A stretch of DNA of 64,000 bases from Amoeboaphelidium protococcarum (lineage: Eukaryota; Aphelidiomycota; Aphelidea). The notes below the pieces were generated by a model, which was not told where the DNA came from, searched no databases, and saw only the letters and a list, made by a program, of their open reading frames with translations. The position numbers and the translations under genes are program-made. The DNA lies in the NCBI GenBank assembly GCA_023515745.1, contig JALECJ010000056.1, positions 496,001-560,000 of the forward strand. Direction: 5' to 3'. This document shows, in pieces, positions 63,283 through 64,000 of the stretch. Position 1 is the first letter of the stretch. Each line of letters begins with the position of its first letter.

Positions 63283-64000
63283 ATGAGTGACAGCGCTTTG
63301 TTTAATGCCTTTGCGGGCTCAGTCGGAGCTAGTCTTGCTCTGTCTATCTGCTATCCTCTGGACATTACTAAAACCAGGTTGCAAGTGTAATAGCGTAAAT
63401 AGAATGGATAAACAGCAGCAGCGGCGGCGGCGGGATCATCTCAGGAGGCTTCCAACTTTATAGATGACATTCGACGGGCTGTGGATGAGATTCTGCATGG
63501 TGGGGAAGAGTTCACCGCAGCTGGCCGTGGTGGTGATGTTGACAAGCGTGTCACTGTGTAGAAACTTCTTAAACTTTATAATGGTCTTCCGTCAGCCGTT
63601 CTGGGTACTTTCTTCACCAACTTTGCCTATTTCTGGTGGTATTCTGTCATTCGGGGTAGGGCGCTGAGATTAAGTACGGATCCGAAGCATTAATTGGGTG
63701 TAGGTACTGAGCTGCTGGTTGGTGCTATGGCCGGCGGCTGTGCTTAGCTGATCACCATCCCAATATCTGTGATTACCACCCACCAGCAAGTTTCCTCTAA
63801 AGCTTAGAATATTCTTGCGACTGCTCTCAGTATTATCAAAGAGGAGGGTGTCCAAGGTCTATGGAGTGGAATCAGGCCAGCTTTGATCCTCACTGTGAAT
63901 CCTGCTATAACTTATGGTTTATTTGAGAAACTCAAGTCTGCACTGAGTAAGTTTAGAGGCGAACAACCATTGTCATCGCTGGACATCTTCTTTATTGGGA
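63283..64000 (+). CDS. Mitochondrial-carrier-family protein, peroxisomal ANT1/SLC25A17-like (partial)
   Basis: Starts at ATG 63283 and runs out of the window after about 239 codons. The first repeat opens NAFAGSVGASLALSICYPLDITKTRLQV with the PxD-x-x-K/R signature. The second has GAMAGGCAQLITIPISVITTHQQ and EGVQGLWSGIRPALILTVNPAITYGLFEKLK. The NPAI.Y..FE.LK ending and short loops point to the peroxisomal adenine-nucleotide carrier group (Ant1/PMP34), which brings ATP into peroxisomes for fatty-acid activation. An Ala-rich insertion and an acidic loop separate helices 1 and 2. The third repeat is outside the window. Confidence 0.82.

Overview
The window is nuclear DNA of a unicellular or fungus-like eukaryote that reads UAA and UAG as glutamine and uses UGA as its only stop. 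Under the standard code almost every gene here looks shattered. Under this code long intact proteins appear: calmodulin, a 1587-residue AROM, tyrosyl-tRNA synthetase, acyl-CoA dehydrogenase. In-frame TAA/TAG sits at invariant glutamines in several of them. Every gene whose end could be placed stops at TGA. Genes are dense, on both strands, often in divergent or convergent pairs, and many have short GT-AG introns of about 40-150 bp. The gene set (fused AROM, NDT80/PhoG factor, Hir3/Cabin1-like and fibro-slime proteins) fits a fungal relative or another Amorphea protist better than a ciliate. The lineage is an inference.

Layout. 0.7-11.8 kb: ERD1-type EXS protein, secreted BTB-like protein, GEP4 phosphatase, ADCK/UbiB protein, calmodulin, PAF1, GTPBP1/2-like GTPase. 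12-25.8 kb: DUF4145-like plus beta-trefoil protein, SYG1/XPR1 phosphate exporter, an unrecognised gene, a two-PAS protein, TyrRS, pentafunctional AROM. 25.8-29 kb: gene-poor, with a possible structured RNA, an orphan ORF and a decayed Helitron replicase fragment. 29-46.4 kb: coiled-coil protein, G-patch protein, RNase H2A, medium-chain acyl-CoA dehydrogenase, NTF2-like protein, 6-phosphogluconolactonase, TPR protein with a Q/Y/R-rich tail, COQ10, CYTH phosphatase, a small protein, fibro-slime membrane protein, NDT80-like factor, Atg18/WIPI, ribosomal protein eS30, ADAT2. 46.5-64 kb: Hir3/Cabin1-like protein, HUS1, COG1, a secreted protein with a Lys-Arg site, two copies of a 1-kb repeat, an OB-fold protein, a leucine-rich-repeat membrane protein, and a peroxisomal-type SLC25 carrier cut by the window end.

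The genes are mostly housekeeping and do not form one pathway. Small links exist: two EXS proteins (phosphate/Golgi), two ubiquinone genes (ADCK, COQ10), chromatin/transcription (PAF1, Hir3-like, NDT80), Golgi/autophagy (COG1, Atg18). Exon boundaries were worked out by eye from reading frame and GT-AG signals and are tentative where stated.
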